Positions 11,049-22,202 of a DNA stretch of 64,000 nucleotides are shown here, piece after piece. Numbering within the stretch: the stretch's first letter is position 1; each line of letters starts with the position of its first letter. The translations under genes and the position numbers were made by a program. Under the pieces are notes generated by a model. The model made no database searches. It was not told where the DNA came from and worked only from the letters and a program-made list of their open reading frames with translations. This DNA comes from Branchiostoma lanceolatum (Eukaryota > Chordata > Leptocardii > Amphioxiformes > Branchiostomatidae): contig NC_089722.1 of NCBI RefSeq assembly GCF_035083965.1, positions 22,127,142 to 22,191,141 on the forward strand, given 5' to 3'.

Positions 11049-12871
11049 AATAGACCCCTTTCCAAATACCGCGGCCATTTTGAATCTAGCGCGGGCGCGC
11101 ATAATTCGAGCGCGGGAAAAGTAAACACCCGGTAACCCCACGGCCGCGGTATGAGCGTCCCCAATAGAAACCAGCGTTGAGTCATCTTCTGCGGCGAGAT
11201 GTTCTCTTCCTCGTTGAAATCTATCGATATATTTACATGGCACAAGTAGATAATAGTGTTGTGGACACTTGGACTCGATATCGGCTAGTAAAATTGTGAA
11301 TTTCTGCTCCTTTTCCACAGTTCCTGCCGGGCTGTTGAGCGCGCGCTACAGTGATAGACTGCTAATATGTTTACACCGCGTGATTGTAGTTTCCCTGATA
11401 ATGTTAGCTAAAGTCGAGAAAAAATCCCACAACACACACACTTTTCGGGCTGGGATCCTTGCAGCTACGTAGATAGAAATATACAGCATTTTACCAGTTG
11501 TGACCATAATTTAGACGATGCCAACTTCGCCTGGGAAAAAAAAATACGCGCGTTGGGAGCTCGAGTGTTCTGTCAAGCCTTTCTTTGCATCGCTTCGTCC
11601 GGAAATATTCTACATTTCCACTGGATGAAATCCCACAAAATCGTGAAAATGTAGGCTTAAGCTCAAGGTCCTTTTGGTTAGGAATTTAGCAGAATTTTGG
11701 CGGCTTCTTTTGTTTTGACGCGTTTTCTGAAATATCAAAACCTAAAGTACGTGAGTAAAGATGAAGTGTTTTCACTTTGCGCCGTAATATCTTAAAATAT
11801 CCGTCGGATAATATTACAGAAACATGAAAATATAGGATTGAGGGCTTTGCGAGTATAAATTGACGGAATTCGAACTTCGGTGGCTCCTTTGACTTTGACG
11901 ATATTTTAGTGCCAAGATTAGCGTGAGAAAGTTCGTGAGTGAAGCAGGGGACGTGTTTTCTTTGTAGCGTTTTATTACATCACATTTCGCGGAAATATCT
12001 TAGATTTCCGCAGTATGAAACCCCACAAAAAAGAAAAATATCGGCCTATGGTCCTTCAGTCCTCAAGCCAATATTATCTAACTTTCTTTGGTACGGTTCC
12101 ATCCGGCCAACAGATATCTTAAATATTGCCGCGCAAAATGATTTAAAGAAACGCCACATACAGTGGAAAACACACCTTCACTCACGTACTTAGAGTCCTC
12201 AAGACTAAATTCTTGGCATCCGAAAAGATCGTCAAAAAAGCCGCCGAAATTCTGCCAAATTTGAGAACATTGAGCTCAAGCCTATACTTTAACGTTTTTG
12301 TAGGATTTCATTTGGCGGAAATATAAAGTATTGCGGAGCGAAGTCGATGTTACGCTGCACAGAAAACACGACCCACCCCCAAACTCACGTAATTTCAAGA
12401 CGATGTTGTCATTGTCACGACAGCCAGGCTCAGTTATATTCATACCTAAACGTAGCTACAAGGATCTCGGCCCGAAAAGTGTATGTTTTGTGGGATTTTT
12501 TCTCGACTTAAGCTAACATTATCAGGGAAACTACAAGCATGCGGTGTAAACATATCAGCATTCTATCGCTGTAGCGCGCGCTCAACAGCCCGGCAGGAAC
12601 TGTGGAAAAGGAGCAGAAATTCACAATTTTACTAGCCGACATCGAGTCCAAGTGTCCACAACAATACTATCTACTTGTGCCATGCAAATATATCGATGGA
12701 TTTAAACGAGGAAGAGAACATTTCGCCGCAGAAGATGACTCAACGCTGGTTTCTATTGGGGACGCTCTTACCGCGGCCATGGGGTTACCGGGTGTTTACT
12801 TTTCCCGCGCTCGAACCACGCGCGCCCGCGCTGGATTCAAAATGGCCGCGGTATTTGGAAAGGGGTCTATT
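11049..12871. mobile_element. 1.8-kb fold-back element with compound arms
   Basis: Outer arms of at least 430 bases (11049-11480 and about 12440-12871) match closely in inverted order, beginning AATAGACCCCTTTCCAAATA. Weaker inverted similarity continues inward almost to the centre. The left interior contains about three degenerate tandem units of roughly 190-200 bases (starting near 11600, 11787 and 11990), sharing CGGAAATAT, ATGAAA..CCACAAAA and GTGAGT blocks. No transposase is present. Each arm has a mirrored open frame of about 100 codons without an ATG; the differences are mostly non-synonymous, so I do not call it a gene. Confidence 0.85.
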
Positions 12872-12898
12872 ATGATTTCTCCAGCAAAAGAAACATGG

Positions 12899-12996
12899 CT
12901 AGCCTGGATGCCAGACCCCCATTCTCTAAAATATCTATCGTGGTGTTGCGATACAATATCGATATCTTAGACATTGGGAGTCTGGCATCCATGCTA
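12899..12996. mobile_element. 98-bp MITE
   Basis: The ends TAGCCTGGATGCCAGAC and, inverted, TAGCATGGATGCCAGAC pair at 16 of 17 bases around an AT-rich core. It lies 28 bases after the fold-back element. Confidence 0.7.
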
Positions 12997-13308
12997 AAGC
13001 TGGGCCAGATATATATGTTGAAAATCGCGAATCAGCGCCGCCATTGAATAAACGCCGCCGGACAAATAGCCTGCAACGGAGGCTAATTTTTAGCCCGCCA
13101 AAGAAGGAAAAATATGCTAAAGATCAGGTGTTGTCCAATAAGACACTAATAACCCAAATTACTCAGTGAATTTACGAGATGAAAATGAAATTGTATTTTA
13201 TTGCGTGTCATTCCACAGATCAATAGAAACACCTCTTTGTTGTTAAAATCGGACTATAAGTACTCAAGTAGACCTGACAGGGTGAGAGCACAGACACTCG
13301 GGTTGAAG

Positions 13309-16204
13309 ATGTCTCGGGAAGCAGGCGAGGTCTGTCCGAGCCTTCAGGAGAGAGAAGCGCGTTTTTTTCGCCAGAAGACTCGGACTAGCACGCGGCATCT
13401 GCAGTGCCAGGTGGGCGAATTAGAGCAGCAGACACGAAGGGTCGACCACGAAATCAGGTAAAAACCATTCGTTACTGTTTCAGTGCATTGATAAACGTGC
13501 AAGCATGCACGCAAATCAGCAAACCACTGACCGATTGGGCATTGCTTAAACCCAGAAACATTGGGATCAGCTGGTGCTAGAAGCTACTATGCATGGTCCC
13601 CTCCCATCAAACACATGAGAATAGAGGGCCGAGGATAGGACAGTAGCTGGGTAAAGGTAAAAACTATAAGATAGACCTCTACAATACGCGGTTGTAATTA
13701 TCTCCATGAAAAAATGGAGATATTGATTTTGGCTTGTCTGTGTGTTCGTGTTTCCGGACTATTGTAATCAGCCTAAATCAAGAACCTCTGTATGGATTAC
13801 GATGATATTTGGTATGTGGAAAGGTGTTGCGGAGACAAAGTTCAAGGACGATTTTGGGCCCCTGGCCATGGTATGTGACCTTGGTACTGCAGCATTTTTT
13901 TATATCTTTTGACCTGTGCGTGCTATGGTCTTCATTTTTATTGTAGCAGATAGCTTGTGATGTAAGAAATAAGTGGTGTAGGTCTGGGTCTCCTAGTAGC
14001 TTGTTCTGATCTATTTTACACATGTAACAAAGTCATGCTTGATTTCAAAGATTCCAAAGTAATTTTCAAATGACAAAGAAACGACACAATCGACAATGAT
14101 TTACCATCCGTCCATCGTTTTCTCTACACTTTGGAGCACGCTTGTTATTGGTGAACATGGTAAGGTACTTAGATACAATAGTCTGTATGTATGCAGTGGA
14201 AGGACGACACCCATAGAATACGCGTACGAGGATAGGGGATGGTCTAGAAATCTGGAGGATACAAAGACGACGAGGAGCTGGACATAATGACGTTTGTAGA
14301 ATTTCGCAAACAGTTGTTTGGCGAGACTTTGTGGAAAATATTTTCATTGAAGGCTCTCGCCCAGTTTGACCTATAAACTACGGTAAAAAGATACTCGGAG
14401 GTTGCAAAAGAATGCATAACGTTTGCTTGGAGGGCCCTGAGTTGTACATGTAGCAGAATTGAATACTAGAATGTTCGTAGAAGTAGGAGTACACTTGGTC
14501 AGCGGCTTGTTAAAATGGAGTAGCCACTGGGCTTCTCCGCGTGAGTCAAATCCACGTGTGTGCACCGCTGCCACCAGTATGCAACTCAACTCAAACTTTA
14601 TTGTACAGAAATTGTTAGGGATACAATGTGTGAAAAATTACTAAATAGGTCTATACAGTAACTTGTCTAATATCTGCGCTATGATGTAGTCAAAGTTTGA
14701 TAAAAAGCATAAACATCTGTGTCTGAAATAATACAGCCTCTCTTGCGTAGAGCACTGGATGATGAAGTCCACGTCACGGTGGTCTGACGCACGAGGCAAT
14801 TTCCCGTACCTAGCTACTTTATCATCAATGACATACTATTAACACCTGTCGATATCCCCAAGAGCGCAATTTCATCTTTTGTCGTGACCGGTATTGTCTC
14901 TAGATACGCAATTATCGTGCATAATTTTCTTGTTTGTTCCTATTTGAAGCTCCGGTTTGGGTTGGAGTGACCTACGAGTGGGGAGACATGTGATGCGCAT
15001 TCGAGTTATCATAGCAGTTCACAGTCCTCTCTGACCCGACTGAATTTGTATCTTTGGAAAGTTATCTATTCTCTCTTTCTGCAGATCCGAGCAGTTCCTG
15101 CTTCTGTGCCATTTTCGGAACCTTCGAAAAAACATGGACAAAGCCATTAGCCTTTCAAGTAGACGAAAACTTGTCCGACGAAAAGCCCGCAGCAGCGCCT
15201 TACCACTAAAGCCCTCGTCAACGAAGTTAACCACTTCATCAGATGGCTGCTCAGAAGAAGGCGGTGACAAGAAAACTCAAGACAAAGAAAATGTCTCCAC
15301 GTGCCATGAAGCTGATGACTGTGACCAAGCCGATCCTGCAAAGAAAGACTTACAATCGGAGGGCAGACTCGGAAGAACCACCAAAATTACACAAAGAAGA
15401 TTCTCGGTTCCTGTCTGTACAGCAGAGTCGCTGCCTCAACTGCAGCACCAGAAAAAGGGTGCAAAGACCTGTAAACTCGTGCAAAGACGCAGACACAGTC
15501 TTCCCGCTATCCAACCTCGTGACAAGGAACGGCACGAACTTAGGGAAATCGCGGAAGAAGAGGAAGTAGAAACTATGACAACTCGCAGAAGGTTGTCGGT
15601 TCCCGTGGAGTCTTTACGGCAACTGCAGCGGCACAAAGACTATGTATTATCCAGCAAAGGTCTCCATAGGCGGAGGCACACTTTTCCTGCCATCCAACTT
15701 TCCCAGGATCGAGAAGAACTTCAAACAGTCGTAGAAGGTGATGAACCTGCCGTGGACAAGACAACTAGCCAGTTGCAGATAGTAGAAACGAGGAATGAAG
15801 CCATAAGAAAGGCGTCCACACTTCTCCGTCAGAGACTCTTCCCCACTATTGTGACACCCGTTCTCGATGTAAACAATTCTTCTGTACAACCGACAGAGCA
15901 GAAGATACAACTGCCGTCCAAGTTTGAACCAGAAAGTGCTTTCGACAGCAACCTGGAAAAGAAATCGCCTCCCAAGACAGGTTGGCAGCGCAGGGTAAGC
16001 GACGGGACGGCGGTGAAAACGAGCCACGCTGAACACTTCCACCGGAGACGTTCGTTCCCCGCACTATGTGTTGAGCACTGCACATCGCGTCTCCACCCAG
16101 AACCACGCACGGGACACATGACACCATGGCACAGCATTTTTACCAAGTCCAAGACGAGAATATATTCCATTTCGGTGGAGAGTGGATATGTTATAAAGGT
16201 ATAA
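13309..16204 (+). CDS. Coiled-coil-like protein with RRxS/RRRHSLP repeats, paralogue B (two exons)
   Basis: Exon 1 is 13309-13457 (donor atcag|gtaaaa) and exon 2 is 15085-16204 (acceptor ctgcag|a). The intron splits an AGA codon 2+1, exactly as in paralogue A, giving 422 residues. The start is ATG at 13309; the frame is open further 5'. The N-terminus (HLQCQVGELEQ, then LLLCHFRNLRK) aligns with paralogue A. The middle holds an internal duplication of about 50 residues: RRFSVPV..ESLPQLQ..RRRHSLPAIQ and RRRLSVPV..ESLRQLQ..RRRHTFPAIQ. Later come LFPTIV..VLDVNNSS, shared with A, and HRRRSFPAL. The motifs fit PKA/Akt-like sites and R-x-x-S-x-P 14-3-3 ligands; that is inference. No enzyme domain, signal peptide or helix in the membrane is seen. 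AATAAA at 16293 and 16301 follows. Family and function unknown. Confidence 0.72.
13683..14040 (+). repeat. Dispersed repeat fragment in paralogue B intron
   Basis: The sequence resembles the head of the element at 43156: a run of TCTGTGTGTTCGTG, GATATTTGGTATGTGG, ATTTTGGGCCCCTGG and GTAAGTGGTG-like blocks in the same order. It lacks the octamer-rich tail. Confidence 0.5.
14041..15084. other. Rest of paralogue B intron
   Basis: I see no additional exon with matching phase and no clear repeat boundary. The sequence ends in a good pyrimidine tract and gcag acceptor at 15081-15084. Confidence 0.5.
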
Positions 16205-16292
16205 TACAGACAAGCGCCCTAAGCTTACATCCTAAGCTTAAGCTAGTTGGGCAACCCTGGCATGTAAATACATTGTACGTGCATGCCAAACG

Positions 16293-16306
16293 AATAAACA
16301 AATAAA
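16293..16306 (+). promoter_or_regulatory. Polyadenylation signals of paralogue B
   Basis: Two overlapping-context AATAAA hexamers, at 16293 and 16301, lie about 90-100 bases after the stop codon. Confidence 0.6.
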
Positions 16307-17320
16307 CGAACACGCTTACATGTGCTGACTGTTGTGTACATGCGGTTGCTCGATAGTGGATGTGTGGTTGTGGAGTGTTTTTACCCTAGCTTTTCGTTTC
16401 AACACAAGGAGATCGCTACCATGCATGTTATATCAATTGAGGTCAGCTCAATCCTTATGTAACGTCGAATAGCACAATATACATGATGGCGGGCAATGGA
16501 CTCTCGGATTGATCACTTGGGATTATATTGATTGCGACAATAGGAGTTCCCGAGCTACTGGCGGGTAACATTTACATGTCTTCAAGTGTAGTCTAAATAC
16601 CGCTGCCTGTCTCCCACAACCTGTACTTATGTGCGTCCAATTACCTGGTACATTTTTATTAGAATGACACCTTTCTCACACAACCTTACTTCGGTTACGA
16701 ATATGTCATACATGACTTTGGTGGTGTACATGTGTTACGCCGAAGGGCGGTTATACCGGCTTTGTACAGATGCAGATATAGATAAGTATGTAAGATACAA
16801 TGGATAGCTAGTACATAAGTGATACTGACCAACAGATGTAGAAATATAAAGTACCTGTGATAGTTAACAACTAGGCTAAGGTGCCACATGCGCGTTGATT
16901 CCTAAAAGCTATGCAGCTTATGTAAATCAGCAATGTAGTTAATAGAATGATACAACACTTTTAAGTTATGTTGTTATACGAATGTCTATGTTAAATTGAT
17001 AGTTACCTCATATATTTCACGGGAATGGGAAAGTTCACATTATTTTTGCATAGAAAAGCCCATTCGCATTTTTGTAACATCAAGTAGAATCAATCGAAGC
17101 GAGAGCAAAGACGCTCCTTTGTCCGAGATAGGAGATCTTGAAGACCATCGTAGTTTCTCTGTAATACCTGCAGCTATTCAGAGATTAATCAAGTAGTCTT
17201 TAGAATTGTACAGCGGTCGGGGGCGTGAGTCATTCCGTACATACTTCGAAATCTGTAACTTCCCACGAGGGCGAAATAGATTCAACTACCATCGCAAAGA
17301 AGACAGATGTTTTAGTTGCC
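16307..17320. other. Intergenic, nothing recognised
   Basis: No gene, RNA or repeat that I can support between paralogue B and the GT tract. Confidence 0.45.

Positions 17321-17413
<93 letters not shown>
17321..17413. repeat. (GT)n microsatellite
   Basis: An almost uninterrupted GT dinucleotide run of about 90 bases. Confidence 0.98.
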
Positions 17414-17414
<1 letters not shown>

Positions 17415-17599
17415 CATCCGGTAACTCGAGAAGCTGTGGGTGGATCCATATGATATTTGTTTCAAAAGAGCTAACAAAAGAAATTCTATATACCTTTTTG
17501 CCCCCGCGAGGGGGGCAACACCAATTGCTACTCGTTCTGTCATCATTGACGGAAGTGACGTTAAACGTTTGGCGTGACCGGAAATGACAAAGGGGCGTC

Positions 17600-17669
17600 A
17601 CCTTGTCAGACAGGTTTCTACTGGCGTCTCTTAGTCGAGATTTAGAGTTCGTGTCTGCGGTCGAGGTAA
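17600..17669 (+). other. Possible 5' untranslated exon of the LRR-Ig gene
   Basis: A good donor (gaggtaaac|gtaagt, GT at 17670) is the nearest strong one upstream of the acceptor ending at 19270 that precedes the LRR-Ig start codon. No ATG-led frame is open across it. The 5' limit is a guess. Confidence 0.25.
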
Positions 17670-18055
17670 ACGTAAGTACCCACTTTTCCTTCTTTGTTGA
17701 GTTTTACAGTGCAGGGGAGATATCGTCTCATATTTCTGTAACTATACTGTAACTTGGCTGGGTCCTCCACGTGTCCGCGGATGTTCTATCAGTTTGAGGT
17801 ACCTAACACGACCCGGTTTAGAAATACTTACAAGAAGGCTAGCTATTATAGAACTTATTTACCTTTTAAGTCTCGAAAATCACCTCCAACAATGAGCAGT
17901 CATAAACTCCGAATATTTACATATAAAAGGCTATCATCTCAAACTGACGGGAAATCTAGAAATTTTTAGATCTTTCAATGGGATTCTACCTTTAATGGAA
18001 GCCGTCACAGATTGGTATTTTGTAGTACGTCTAGCATGACCACAAATCGCAGGTT

Positions 18056-18222
18056 TGTGTTTGTGTGTGCGTGCGTACCTTCGTATGTATATGTGTGTGT
18101 ATGTGTGGTACATTCGTATGTATGTATATGTATGTGTGTGTGAGTGTGTGTGTGTGTATGTGTGTGTGTGTGTGTGTATGCGTGTGTATGTGTGTGTATA
18201 TATGTGTGTGTATGTTTGCGTG
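18056..18222. repeat. Imperfect GT/GTAT microsatellite
   Basis: About 165 bases of GTGT interspersed with GTAT and GCGT, a degenerated dinucleotide tract 650 bases after the perfect one. Confidence 0.95.
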
Positions 18223-19270
18223 CTTTACTTTCGAGTAGAGTTACATAAAAGGACACACACAAATCAAAATTCAAACGCACCCTTTAAGACCAATATCATT
18301 TTCATTTCAACTGCGAAATGACTGTCTAAAAGACTAGAAAAGACAATTGCAAGAAAATGGCAAACAAGTGAGTCACTGTACGGCCCGTTGTGTGCAGTAT
18401 TTGCACATAATCTTGCCTTCCTGCCTCCACACAGGTAATTACCACGCTATGAATGTGCTGTTTGTATAAGAAATAGCCCCAGGTAAAATTAATCAACGTG
18501 CCACTGGCCCCTAGGTCAAACTGCTGAAAAGGAATACAGATTCTCCATTGGGGTGGAACATCCTTACTGAGCCAGCTTTTAAAGCCCACTAAATTACTCT
18601 CCAAGCAGAGGTTGTTGGGGAAAATTGTGATATTCTTATCATTATCGTAGAGCAAAAACGGGGCATATGGCAAGACGGTCACAATTAATATTTTACCCAG
18701 TAACCTCTGCCTCGAAAGCACACTAAATCACCTTTACAATATTATATATGCAATACCCTTACCGAAATCACCCTTTGGTTTCCTCCACAGACGAAAATGG
18801 AGTAGTCCGTAATTATTTTGTCACGGATAATATTTATATAGAGAGTAGATTCTTCTCACATTAGACATATGAGTAGCACTGAAAAATTTATAATCCTCAC
18901 GCGTTTTGACAAACCGACTATAGTTAAACCCATAAATTCCTACATTTTCACCATTATCAAGAAGCGAGAGGAAGCTTGAGACTAACTTGACGTTATATGC
19001 CTGACTACAACACTTTTGCCAACATGTATATTGTTTTTGGTGTGACCTGTACTAAGCTCGGTTGGGTAAAAATGCACAATAAAGGCATTTATCAATTCAA
19101 TATTGTCAGAGATTTTCTAAAGTCTGTTTTCCCTCAGGGTATATACTAGTATAGAGAAAGTAGGGCTATCCTAAAGACTAGTGATTCAATTGTATTTTCA
19201 CATGGACTGAGATGGGTGTTTAAGATATAACGAGCGTTGTAACGACGTCGACATTCTTTTTAAATTTCAG
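18223..19270. other. Sequence upstream of LRR-Ig start; possible retroelement tail
   Basis: At 19055-19110 the sequence GTTGGGTAAAAATGCACAAT then AAAGGC resembles the retroelement tails at 8470 and 21860. An acceptor (tttttaaatttcag) ends at 19270. No other feature is supported. Confidence 0.35.
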
Positions 19271-19275
19271 ACACC

Positions 19276-21285
19276 ATGGCCAGGCTATTCACCATCGTAA
19301 CGGTCATTCTCACGTTGTCCACCGTTGACCGCTCTACCTGGGCGTTCCACGCCTGCACAAGTGAGGGGGTCGGTCTGGGCTGTGCCTGCGACAGCTTCAA
19401 CACCGTCGACTGTTCCAACAGGGGAGTAAAAGACGTTCCAGACCAAGTCCCTCCCGATACCATCACCCTCCAGCTCAACAACAACAAAATACAGGGGCTT
19501 GTGGAGAACCAGTTCCCCGGTCTATCGTCTCTTTTGTCGCTGGACCTCAGTAACAACAGTATCTCGTACGTCGAAAAAGGCGCGTTTTCTGCACTGGGTA
19601 GTCTGACACAACTGCGACTAAGTAACAACAAGCTCTCGTCCGTACGAGCCGGTATGTTTGAAGGAATGCCGAGTCTAGACAGCCTGATTTTGAGTAGCAA
19701 CGCAGTACGGGATATAGAAAAGGGGTCGTTTGTTCGCCTTCCTAGGCTGACAACTCTGGATTTGTCAAACGGATTACTCGTTGATATAGAAGTGGGTTAT
19801 TTTACACCATTGGCAAACTTGCAGACACTCTACCTCTCGGGAAACCCTATACAACGCATACTGAACGGCAGTTTCCAAGGTCTGGCGCAGTTACAAGACT
19901 TGTACCTTATTGGTACCGAGCTTCTTGAGATATGGCCTGAGACGTTCTCTGGAGCAGCAAACATTCAGTCGCTCTACGTCAGAGACAGCAAGTTGAGAAG
20001 AATCGCTCCCGGCAGTTTTTTCACGCTGCCACGACTCAGCCACTTGGACTTTCGCAACAACGCCTTACAAGTCATCGAACCGGGAACATTCACCAACATG
20101 CCCAACATAATGTCTGTTGATCTTAGCTATAATCCTTTGTCGACGTTGAAGAGTTTTGCATTCAATCTGAAAGGACTCTCAACGCTTCGCGTGTGTAACC
20201 TTAGTAACGCGCGTCTGGAGAATGTGGAGGAAAATGCCCTTGGAGGAGAACCGCTCTGCGAAGACTTCTTTTGTGATCGTACACTACAGTTAGATCTGAG
20301 TAACAACAACTTGGAGACGCTTCCAAACTCGTTTTGTAATCTGTCTCAGACAATCATATTCACCGGCGAGGGGATTGTATATTCTCTAACTGGTAATCGT
20401 TTTAGTTGCGACTGTAGGCTTAGGAAGTTAGTCTCTTGTATTCCTCTTGCAACGTACATTCGGTGTGACGCGCCGCTTGTTTTAAAGCACAAGTTTCTCG
20501 ACAAGATTTCTGTCGGAAATCTCAACTGCACTCCGCCGCGGATAGCTACGTTCGTTCTTCAACAAGACGGCAGAAATGTGACGATGTTTTGCAACGCTAC
20601 AGGATTCCCTGAGCCGACCATCTCTTGGGAAACATCTGCGTCGCCAGAGGGCGCGAGAAACAAAGAAGACGCCGGGCGCCAAATGAAAGGGACGGGAACT
20701 TTGACCATCTCAGATGCGAGTAGTGAAGACGGTGGGACGTATGGATGTACAACCATCAACCCTGGGGGACGGGACTCACGCCTAGGGTATCTGGCTTTCT
20801 TCGAAGTCCCCAAGGAATCTCCTAAGACATCTTACTTGGGGATCTTACCGTCAAACCTCGCGTGGTGTTTGATTGGAGCAGGTATTGGTTCATTTTGCAC
20901 CCTCCTTGTCAGTATCGCCGTTTTCTGCATTTGCAGAAGACGTTGCTCTGAATCATCCCACGAAACTACAACAAACCCAGAGGGACATGAGATGTTGCGA
21001 GTTTGCAATGAGACGCAGCTAGAGGATGTTGATGACTATGGAAACGATGATGATGATGATAATGACTATGAAGTACCCCATGCCCACGCGAGCAAGTTGA
21101 CAACGCCGTTTAACGCCGGTGACCGGTTGTATCAGAGCCTTGGAAAGGAAACTAGACCTGTCAGTGGCGGTCCACCCCAGCGACGCCCCCCTCCCCCTCC
21201 TCCCCACAGGCACAACAGTCACTCTCATCCCTCTCATCAGGACTACACTCCCCTGGTCCGGGGAACGAGGTCGGTCAGGGTCTGA
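19276..21285 (+). CDS. LRR and Ig domain transmembrane receptor, single coding exon
   Basis: The 669-residue protein starts at ATG 19276 in a good context (acaccATGg), 6 bases after a splice acceptor, so the 5'UTR is probably spliced. Residues 1-24 form a signal peptide. An LRRNT cap follows (Cys at about 27, 36, 38, 46), then about 12 leucine-rich repeats (about 61-372, LxxLxLSNNxI pattern) and an LRRCT cap (NRFSCDCRLRKLVSC). One Ig-like C2/I domain covers about 418-515 (Cys-x-Ala-Thr-Gly..Trp, DGGTYGC). The membrane helix is about 528-552. The 117-residue tail has an Asp run, DNDYEVPH, a polyproline SH3-type stretch (PQRRPPPPPPHRHN) and DYTPLV. The order matches LRIG/AMIGO/LINGO-like cell-surface receptors for adhesion or recognition; the orthologue is not resolved. 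The stop lies inside a 33-bp minisatellite. Confidence 0.93.
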   Translation: MARLFTIVTVILTLSTVDRSTWAFHACTSEGVGLGCACDSFNTVDCSNRGVKDVPDQVPPDTITLQLNNNKIQGLVENQFPGLSSLLSLDLSNNSISYVEKGAFSALGSLTQLRLSNNKLSSVRAGMFEGMPSLDSLILSSNAVRDIEKGSFVRLPRLTTLDLSNGLLVDIEVGYFTPLANLQTLYLSGNPIQRILNGSFQGLAQLQDLYLIGTELLEIWPETFSGAANIQSLYVRDSKLRRIAPGSFFTLPRLSHLDFRNNALQVIEPGTFTNMPNIMSVDLSYNPLSTLKSFAFNLKGLSTLRVCNLSNARLENVEENALGGEPLCEDFFCDRTLQLDLSNNNLETLPNSFCNLSQTIIFTGEGIVYSLTGNRFSCDCRLRKLVSCIPLATYIRCDAPLVLKHKFLDKISVGNLNCTPPRIATFVLQQDGRNVTMFCNATGFPEPTISWETSASPEGARNKEDAGRQMKGTGTLTISDASSEDGGTYGCTTINPGGRDSRLGYLAFFEVPKESPKTSYLGILPSNLAWCLIGAGIGSFCTLLVSIAVFCICRRRCSESSHETTTNPEGHEMLRVCNETQLEDVDDYGNDDDDDNDYEVPHAHASKLTTPFNAGDRLYQSLGKETRPVSGGPPQRRPPPPPPHRHNSHSHPSHQDYTPLVRGTRSVRV

Positions 21286-21488
21286 ACCAACCGGAGAGCG
21301 AGCTCGGACAGGGTCTGAACCAACCGGAGAGCGAGCTCGGCCAGGGTCTGAACCAACCGGAGAGCGAGCTCGGACAGTATCTTGACCAACCGGAGAGCGA
21401 GCTCGGACAGGGTCTGAACCAACCGGAGAGCGAGCTCGGACAGTATCTTGACCAACCGGAGAGCGAGCTCGGACAGGGCCTGAACCGA
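21271..21488. repeat. 33-bp minisatellite spanning the LRR-Ig stop codon
   Basis: Six full units and one partial unit, from 21271, 21304, 21337, 21370, 21403, 21436 and 21469, share AACCGGAGAGCGAGCTCGG. Two internal variants occur: CAGGGTCTGAAC in units 1, 2, 3 and 5, and CAGTATCTTGAC in units 4 and 6. The receptor stop TGA (21283-21285) lies in unit 1. Because 33 is divisible by 3, one other frame stays open through the whole array, with an 11-residue period ending GLNQPESELGQ. Confidence 0.95.
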
Positions 21489-22202
21489 TAGAGGAACGCG
21501 CTTCTCGATCTGAGGTGGACTGACACAATATCAAAGCACCCATATCTGTGACATCATGACATCTTGGCTGCTTGCAAACGGTGTGAAGCATATGCAACAC
21601 AGAATCATTAGAATTGTTTTTTATTGCATAATCTTGTTGTTTTTCATGTATTTCGCTGAGCTGGCTATATAAGCTATTGCACTCTACTGAAATGAGGAAA
21701 AGGTACTTTTCAACATGTTAATGTTAGCAGAAATGGATATGTTGGAAAATAAAAGATGGTGAGATATTCTGACGTCAACCGAATCATAAAAGTCTTGTCA
21801 GTGTCATTATATGTACGTTACCACGAATTTTATATCTGTATGCCTGTACTTAGCCCGATAGGGCATGAATGTACAATAAAGGTTATTATCATTATCATTA
21901 GGGGACTACTTTAGGTCACACATAACGTGCACTGATATTTAAGTCGTGAAAACAAAGAGACAATGAATAACATGTGACAGACTCATTAGTGTATTTACCG
22001 CATACTTGTGTCAACATACACCAACATACGACTAAGATCCTGAGTTGCTGACTACTAGTACGTCGTCAATCGACCAAGATAATGATAATGATGTTTAGAA
22101 CACATTGTCTTGCAGTATCACTATCAATCAGTGAATTACTTTTTAAAACGTCTAGAACATGTCTTTTCCTGTCTGTCTCTACTAGACTGACTACGCTGGC
22201 TG
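21489..22202. other. LRR-Ig 3' untranslated region and a retroelement-like tail
   Basis: AATAAA at 21748-21753 is a plausible polyadenylation signal. At 21845-21900 the sequence AGGGCATGAATGTACAATAA, then AAGG and ATT/ATC repeats, resembles the LINE tail at 8460. Nothing else is supported. Confidence 0.45.

Noticed and set aside
11004-12970. Two mirrored open frames of about 100 codons in the fold-back arms
   Set aside because: They are the same DNA in inverted arms, lack an ATG at the start, and differ mostly by amino-acid-changing substitutions, so there is no sign of a selected protein.
17206-17601. Open frames with Cys-Val or Thr-His runs
   Set aside because: They are translations of the GT microsatellite in various frames.
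18005-18321. Cys/Val and His/Thr-rich frames on both strands
   Set aside because: Translation of the second GT-rich microsatellite.
18326-18721. 131-codon minus-strand frame
   Set aside because: No domain, no splice context, no composition typical of the neighbouring genes; likely chance.
21019-21600. 193-codon minus-strand frame with Arg-Ala-Arg-Ser-Pro repeats
   Set aside because: Antisense reading of the 33-bp minisatellite and of the receptor tail.
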